From Kiritimatiellia bacterium (GTDB lineage Bacteria > Verrucomicrobiota > Kiritimatiellia > RFP12 > UBA1067), in assembly GCA_017959645.1 (NCBI GenBank), contig JAGDAE010000077.1, positions 1-8,743 on the forward strand: a stretch of 8,743 nucleotides of DNA, written 5' to 3'. The notes below the pieces were generated by a model that was not told the origin of the DNA, did not search any database, and saw nothing but the letters and a program-made list of their open reading frames with translations. Made by a program: the position numbers and the translations under genes. Shown in pieces: positions 4,960 to 8,743 of the stretch (its first letter is position 1; each line of letters starts with the position of its first letter).

Positions 4960-6336
4960 ATGGCGAATTTTCTTGTTGTCGCAGCCGCGTTGACGAATCT
5001 GGCCGGAGTGGTCACCTTCGCGCGCGGGAACCTGCCGTACTTTTTCATGTGCGAGCTGAACGGCGCCGCCTGGCGCGTCTCGCTGCCGGAGGGCGCGCAC
5101 GCCCCACTGACCGGCGACGTGGTCGAGGTCGCCGGCGAGCGCGAGTTCTCGGTGAAAAACCGCATCGCCGACGCGACGGTGTCGGTGACGACGAACGACG
5201 TTTCGGCGATACCCCCGCCGATGGTCTTCGACGTCGAGACGCTGTTTTCGAAACTGCTGCCTTTCGGCAACACCGGGCTTTACGGCGCGCTCGTCTCGTC
5301 GGAGGGGATGCTGCGCGACATCAACCGCCGTCAGAACTCGACCCAGCTGCTGGTCGGCGAGGGCGACTGCAATTTCCAGGTGGAACTGCCGGTCGAGATT
5401 TCAGATTCGCTGCCCGACGATCTGAAGATCGGAGCGACGGTCCGCGTTACCGGAATACTCGCCTACACGTCGATCGAAAACATAGAAGAGGGAATCTTCG
5501 GGCGCATCGAGAACATCGAAATAATTCCGCCTTCGGTCGATTCGGTCGAAATCGTGAAGCGCGCGCCGTTCTGGACCCCGGCGCGGATCTGGGCGTTCTT
5601 CGGGTGGCTCGTGGTTCTTCTGGCGGTGCTGTTCGGCTGGGTAACCGCGCTCCGCGGGATGGTCGCGAAGAAGACGGCGGAGCTGTCGGAGTCGATACGC
5701 CTTCGCGTCAAGGCGCGGGTGGAGGCGGACGCGGCGCGGCGCGAACGGCTACGTCTCGCGGCCGATCTGCACGACGGCTTCCAGCAGTATCTGGCGGGGG
5801 CGGTGTTCCGGCTCAAGGCGGCGCTCAACTATCTGCCGGACGGCGCGAAGGAATGCCGCGAGCAGCTGCTGGCGGTGCAGGACGCGCTCCAGCACACCCA
5901 GGCCGGTCTGCGCGCGACGCTGTGGGCGATGAACGAAGAGAGCGAGGGGCCGGAATCGCTGATGGAGCTTTTCGGGTTCGCGGCGCGGCGCATGCCGCAC
6001 TGGGAGAACGCCGTCGAGTTCTCCAGCGAGGGCGAGGAGCGTCCGATCGCCCACAAGTACGCCGGCTCGCTGCTCCTGATTCTGCAGGAGGCGGTCGGCA
6101 ACGCGCTCAAGCACGGCGCGGCGAAACGCGTCAAGGTGCACGTCGCGTTCGAAGAGCGCGGCTTTGCGCTTTCGGTGAAGGACGACGGCAAGGGCTTCGA
6201 CCCGTCCGCGGCCAGACCCGAGGGGCATTACGGAATCGCCGGCATGGAGCGCAGGGCGTCGGAACTCGGCGGAACGACGGCGATCGAGAGCGCGCCCGGC
6301 AAAGGCACGACGATAACTTTCAGGATTCCGCTCTGA
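4960..6336 (+). CDS. NarX/LiaS-type sensor histidine kinase with OB-fold-like sensor region
   Basis: The 458-residue protein has an N-terminal sensor part, one clear membrane segment (about 210-230, followed by basic residues, so the kinase is cytoplasmic), a short coiled linker, a HisKA_3 dimerisation domain and an HATPase_c domain. The phosphoacceptor is H271 in AADLHDGFQQ. The DxxxQ form (D272, Q276) is the motif linked to phosphatase activity in NarX-type kinases. ATP-site boxes are QEAVGNALKH (N381), VKDDGKGF (D408, G410, G412) and GHYGIAGM (422-429), then GKGTTITF. The sensor region carries two beta-rich stretches with TGDVVEVAGE (51-60) and IGATVRVTGIL (157-167), like the OB-fold repeats of some PVC and Acidobacteria kinases; this is my reading from pattern. 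The export signal is minimal (MANFLVVAAA, no basic residue), and a stop at 4948-4950 excludes a longer N-terminus. An SD (GAGGG, 4949-4953) lies 6 nt from the ATG. The ligand is unknown. Confidence 0.9.
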   Translation: MANFLVVAAALTNLAGVVTFARGNLPYFFMCELNGAAWRVSLPEGAHAPLTGDVVEVAGEREFSVKNRIADATVSVTTNDVSAIPPPMVFDVETLFSKLLPFGNTGLYGALVSSEGMLRDINRRQNSTQLLVGEGDCNFQVELPVEISDSLPDDLKIGATVRVTGILAYTSIENIEEGIFGRIENIEIIPPSVDSVEIVKRAPFWTPARIWAFFGWLVVLLAVLFGWVTALRGMVAKKTAELSESIRLRVKARVEADAARRERLRLAADLHDGFQQYLAGAVFRLKAALNYLPDGAKECREQLLAVQDALQHTQAGLRATLWAMNEESEGPESLMELFGFAARRMPHWENAVEFSSEGEERPIAHKYAGSLLLILQEAVGNALKHGAAKRVKVHVAFEERGFALSVKDDGKGFDPSAARPEGHYGIAGMERRASELGGTTAIESAPGKGTTITFRIPL

Positions 6337-6340
6337 CGAG

Positions 6341-7225
6341 ATGATAGCGAACTGCCGTTTCTGCGGAAAGGAAATCGACGTCGCGGACGCGAAAAAGGGA
6401 CAGCACGTGCTGTGCCCCTACTGCAACGGCAAATTCTCGTTCAACGGGCGCGCGGCGGCGAAACGGGAAATCACGTCTGAAGATCTCGCTTCGGCGCTGG
6501 CCGAATGCCGCAGAAACCCCGATCTCGACGAACTGTACGCTTCCGCGCCGACCGGCGCGCGGCTGTTCATACTGCTACTTTTCTATGGACGGGCGTTCCG
6601 CGGAAGTTTCGACGTTTCGATGTACATGGATGCGTTCGCCGAAATCGAGACCGAGCTGGACGAGGAGGATCTGAAGTATCTGCTCGAACGCGAAAACGAC
6701 CCGCAGATCGCCGGATATCTCCGTGGGCTCATGGCGAATGCAAGACGCGCATCATCTCGTCCGCTGCAGGGGATACTGCGCGACGCGCCGCCTGAACGCC
6801 GCGAGCGCATACGCGGCCAGATCGCGCATAAAGTGAGGGCGCTGCTGGACGCGGCGGACGCCAGAGCGGAAGCGGAAGACGACGAGACGGCGGACGGCGA
6901 CGCTTTTCTTGAAATGGCGCGCGCGGCGGCGGAAGAGCGTGAGCGGCTGCAGTTCGCCAAGGATACGCGCGGGCGGCTGCGCAGAGAACGGGTGCTCGGT
7001 TTCGCGAAAACCATGCTTGCCGCAGTGGCGGCGGTGGCCGCGCTGTTCTTTCTTTGCATCGCGCTTTCGATGCTGTGGACACGCTTCGCAAGAAGCCCAG
7101 CCCCGGCGGCGGATTCCCCGCGCGAATCGCAGATACAGACCGGCCGGACGCAAAACGCGGTAAGGCGGATGCGATCCGTTTTTGCGAATTTCCCGTTTCA
7201 TCCGCGCAAACTGCCGGAAATTTGA
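6341..7225 (+). CDS. Zinc-ribbon, single-pass membrane protein of unknown function
   Basis: I do not recognise a named family. The 294-residue product starts with a zinc ribbon (C5, C8, C25, C28 as CxxC-x16-CxxC, with CRFCGK and CPYCNGKF), a type common at the N-terminus of PVC hypothetical proteins. A mostly helical, charged middle follows (43-215), rich in Ala, Arg and Glu. A strong hydrophobic segment (about 222-246) comes next, then a basic Pro/Arg-containing tail of about 45 residues. Arginines just before the segment suggest the N-terminal ribbon is cytoplasmic. It begins 4 nt after the kinase stop with only a weak SD (GACGAG region), so it is most likely translated from the same mRNA as the regulator and kinase. 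That makes it a candidate accessory part of the pathway, but this is context only. Its TGA stop (7223-7225) lies inside the fabD promoter. Confidence 0.8.
   Translation: MIANCRFCGKEIDVADAKKGQHVLCPYCNGKFSFNGRAAAKREITSEDLASALAECRRNPDLDELYASAPTGARLFILLLFYGRAFRGSFDVSMYMDAFAEIETELDEEDLKYLLERENDPQIAGYLRGLMANARRASSRPLQGILRDAPPERRERIRGQIAHKVRALLDAADARAEAEDDETADGDAFLEMARAAAEERERLQFAKDTRGRLRRERVLGFAKTMLAAVAAVAALFFLCIALSMLWTRFARSPAPAADSPRESQIQTGRTQNAVRRMRSVFANFPFHPRKLPEI
7166..7183 (+). terminator. Weak hairpin plus T5 near the end of the zinc-ribbon gene
   Basis: CGGAT (7166-7170), GCG, ATCCG (7174-7178) pair over 5 bp, extendable by two G-U pairs, and are followed by TTTTT (7179-7183). The form is that of an intrinsic terminator, but the stem is short and it lies inside coding sequence, 40 nt before the stop. 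It could lower read-through into fabD. Confidence 0.25.
7187..7222. repeat. Interrupted dyad directly upstream of the fabD -10
   Basis: AATTTCC (7187-7193) pairs with GGAAATT (7216-7222), and inside it GTTT (7195-7198) pairs with AAAC (7208-7211), with unequal bulges of 1 and 4 nt. The dyad covers the expected -35 region and touches the TG of the extended -10, so it may be a regulator site for fatty acid genes. It also encodes the last residues of the upstream protein. No known operator is matched. Confidence 0.3.
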
Positions 7226-7231
7226 TATAAT
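7223..7231 (+). promoter_or_regulatory. fabD-fabG promoter, extended -10 overlapping the upstream stop codon
   Basis: TGATATAAT at 7223-7231 is a perfect extended -10. Its TGA is the stop codon of the preceding gene. No good -35 is found at 16-18 bp. The expected start near 7238 gives a leader of about 25 nt carrying a strong SD. The surrounding 13-mer (7219-7231) is identical to that of the two-component operon promoter. Confidence 0.75.
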
Positions 7232-7250
7232 GCCGTTTCTCACGTTAAGG

Positions 7251-7256
7251 AAGGAG
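7251..7256 (+). promoter_or_regulatory. fabD Shine-Dalgarno
   Basis: AAGGAG at 7251-7256, preceded by AAGG at 7247-7250, lies 6 nt before the ATG at 7263. Another in-frame ATG at 7257 directly abuts the SD and is too close, which settles the start at 7263. Confidence 0.7.
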
Positions 7257-7262
7257 ATGAAA

Positions 7263-8168
7263 ATGTCAAATTGCTGCATATTCGCCGGGCAAGGGGCGCA
7301 GGTTCCCGGCATGGGAAGGGATTTCGCCGAGGCGGATCCGGAAATCATGGCGCTTTTCGACAAGGCGAACAAGGTGCTCGGGTTCGATCTCAAGAAGATA
7401 TGCTTCGAGGGGCCGGCCGAGGAGCTGACAAAGTCCAATATCTGCCAGCCGGCGATTTTCGTCACGAGCTACGCGGCGTATGCGACGCTGCAGAAGAAAC
7501 GCCCGGTGTCTTTCGCATGCGCGGCCGGACTCTCGCTCGGCGAATGGGGCGCGCTCTGTGCGGCCGGGGTGCTCGATTTCGATTCGACGCTCAAGGTTCT
7601 CGAGGCGCGCGGACGGTTCATGCAGGAGGCGTGCGAGGCGACGCCGTCCGGGATGATTGCGATCGTCGGCGCTTCTCCCGAACAGCTCGCCGGGCTGTGC
7701 GAGCGTTCCGGCTGCACGGTCGCGAACGTCAATTCCGCCGCCCAGCAGGTGCTTTCCGGCTCGAAGGACGAGATCGCCAAGGCTGCCGAAATCGCCAAGG
7801 AGATGGGCATCAAGCGCGCCATCCCGCTCGCCACCGCCGGCGCGTTCCATTCGAAGTTCATGGCTCCGGCGCGCGAGAAGCTGGCGGCGGTTCTCGACGG
7901 CGTAAAGTTCTCGGCGCCGGAATTCCCGGTGCTTTCGAACGTGACCGGCGACGTCCATCCTGGCGACCCGGATGCGATAAAAGCGCTCATGCTCGAGCAG
8001 GTTACCGGCACCACGAACTGGGCGGCCGACGTCGAAAAGGCCAAATCGCTTGGATGCTCCGATTTCTACGAATTCGGCCCGGGCAAGGTGCTTTCGGGGC
8101 TGATAAAGAAAATCGACCCCTCGCTCAATACTTTCAGCATAAATTCAATGGAGGCGTTAAATGTCTGA
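7263..8168 (+). CDS. fabD: Malonyl-CoA:ACP transacylase
   Basis: FabD moves the malonyl group from CoA to acyl carrier protein, supplying the extender unit of type II fatty acid synthesis in the cytoplasm. The 301-residue product starts with the family signature CIFAGQGAQVPGMG. It continues with the nucleophile motif AGLSLGEWGAL (the serine), ARGRFMQEA (the carboxylate-binding arginine), NVNSAAQQVLSG, TAGAFHSKFM (the catalytic histidine) and EQVTGTTNW near the C-terminus. Length is normal. The nucleophile elbow is GLSLG rather than the E. coli GHSLG; to my knowledge the AGLSLGE form also occurs in plant organellar and some PVC FabD proteins, so it is a lineage variant and not a sign of inactivity. 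The gene has its own promoter and a strong SD. Its last 8 nt overlap the start of fabG, as expected for a translationally coupled fab cluster. Confidence 0.96.
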   Translation: MSNCCIFAGQGAQVPGMGRDFAEADPEIMALFDKANKVLGFDLKKICFEGPAEELTKSNICQPAIFVTSYAAYATLQKKRPVSFACAAGLSLGEWGALCAAGVLDFDSTLKVLEARGRFMQEACEATPSGMIAIVGASPEQLAGLCERSGCTVANVNSAAQQVLSGSKDEIAKAAEIAKEMGIKRAIPLATAGAFHSKFMAPAREKLAAVLDGVKFSAPEFPVLSNVTGDVHPGDPDAIKALMLEQVTGTTNWAADVEKAKSLGCSDFYEFGPGKVLSGLIKKIDPSLNTFSINSMEALNV

Positions 8169-8743
8169 TCTCAAGGGAAAAACCGCAATCGTAACCGGCG
8201 CCGCGCGCGGAATCGGAGCCGAAATTGCCAAACGTCTGGCCAAAGACGGTGCCAGCGTCGCGGTATGCGACCTCAAGGCGGAGTGGTGCGAAGAGACCGT
8301 GAAAGCGATCGCGGAACTCGGGGCGAAAGCAAAGGCGTACGGGGTGAATGTCGCGGTATCGGCCGAAGTTGACGCGTGCGTGAAGGCGGTGCTATCCGAT
8401 TTCGGCGGCGTCGACATCATGGTCAACAACGCCGGCATCACCAAGGACGGACTTTTGATGCGGATGTCCGACGACGACTGGGACGCGGTTCTCGACGTCA
8501 ACCTCAAAGGCACCTTCCTCTTCACCCGCGCCGTGGCGCGTCCGATGATGAAGAACAAGGCGGCGGACGGAACCCAGCTCGGCGGCTCGATAATCAATAT
8601 CGCGTCCGTGGTCGGCATCATGGGCAACGCCGGCCAGGCGAACTACACCGCATCGAAGGGCGGCGTGATCGCGCTCACCAAGACGACGGCGAAGGAGCTC
8701 GGCTCGCGCAACATCCGCTGCAACGCGGTCGCGCCCGGCTTCA
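8161..8743 (+). CDS. fabG: 3-oxoacyl-ACP reductase, partial (3' end outside the window)
   Basis: FabG reduces 3-oxoacyl-ACP to (3R)-3-hydroxyacyl-ACP with NADPH, the first reduction of each elongation cycle. The product is also the acyl donor class used for lipid A. The visible 194 residues show a short-chain dehydrogenase fold: TGAARGIG (12-19) for cofactor binding, NNAG (89-92), N114 in DVNLKGT, and the catalytic triad S149 (INIASVVG), Y162 and K166 (NYTASKGG), then IRCNAVAPGF at the edge. About 50 residues are missing. A loop before the active-site serine (KNKAADGTQLGG) is a few residues longer than in E. coli. The ATG overlaps the fabD stop (ATGtcTGA), with GGAGG at 8150-8154 six nt upstream. 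Adjacency to fabD separates it from the many unrelated SDR oxidoreductases. acpP and fabF often follow in such clusters, but lie beyond the window. Confidence 0.95.
   Translation, partial: MSDLKGKTAIVTGAARGIGAEIAKRLAKDGASVAVCDLKAEWCEETVKAIAELGAKAKAYGVNVAVSAEVDACVKAVLSDFGGVDIMVNNAGITKDGLLMRMSDDDWDAVLDVNLKGTFLFTRAVARPMMKNKAADGTQLGGSIINIASVVGIMGNAGQANYTASKGGVIALTKTTAKELGSRNIRCNAVAPGF

Noticed and set aside
4227..5273. Extension of the metK frame upstream by 349 codons
   Set aside because: It is antisense to the regulator and kinase, crosses the divergent promoters, and shows no family similarity. MetK length and N-terminus fit the ATG at 4226.
5049..6344. A 431-codon + frame inside the kinase gene
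   Set aside because: Arg/Gly/Ala-rich shadow of the kinase, which has intact catalytic motifs in its own frame.
7271..8194. A 307-codon + frame overlapping fabD
   Set aside because: Arg/Gly-rich out-of-frame shadow of a highly conserved gene.

Overview
The window is GC-rich bacterial chromosome, almost fully coding, from a Gram-negative organism with ordinary housekeeping genes. LpxC homology implies a lipid A-type outer membrane. Several features suggest the PVC superphylum, perhaps the Kiritimatiellota/Lentisphaerota/Verrucomicrobiota side: an OB-fold-type sensor kinase, a small zinc-ribbon membrane protein, and a FabD with the AGLSLGE active-site variant. This placement is inferred from protein flavour, not from a search, and is tentative. 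No mobile element, CRISPR array, tRNA or rRNA was seen.

Layout, left to right. (1) The 3' end of rplI (ribosomal protein bL9, + strand), followed by two tandem GC-rich hairpins. (2) A + strand pair: a divergent lpxC-like deacetylase and a DEDDh 3'-5' exonuclease with an ExoX-like C-terminal domain, overlapping by 13 nt. (3) A - strand pair, metK then hemW, overlapping by 11 nt. The exonuclease and hemW stop codons converge with only 3 nt between them. (4) A divergent promoter region of about 130 bp between metK and a NarL-type response regulator. (5) A + strand two-component operon: response regulator, OB-fold sensor histidine kinase, and a zinc-ribbon single-pass membrane protein of unknown function, with gaps of 1 and 4 nt. 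(6) fabD and fabG (type II fatty acid synthesis), overlapping by 8 nt. fabG runs off the right edge.

Three promoters are readable. All are extended -10 elements (TGnTATAAT) that stand out against the GC-rich background. Two of them (response regulator and fabD) share the identical 13-mer AATTTGATATAAT, and the third (metK) has TGGTATAAT. The metK promoter lies so close to the ATG that its mRNA should be almost leaderless. The fabD promoter is embedded in the end of the preceding gene, whose TGA stop supplies the TG of the extended -10. The regulator promoter overlaps a perfect dyad (TTGCGC-N7-GCGCAA), a candidate operator.

By content the window is mostly core: translation, lipid A, DNA exonuclease, SAM synthesis, heme insertion and fatty acid synthesis. 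The least explained part is the regulator/kinase/zinc-ribbon operon, whose signal and targets cannot be read from sequence. MetK supplies the SAM that radical-SAM HemW uses, and lipid A and fatty acid synthesis share hydroxyacyl-ACP precursors.
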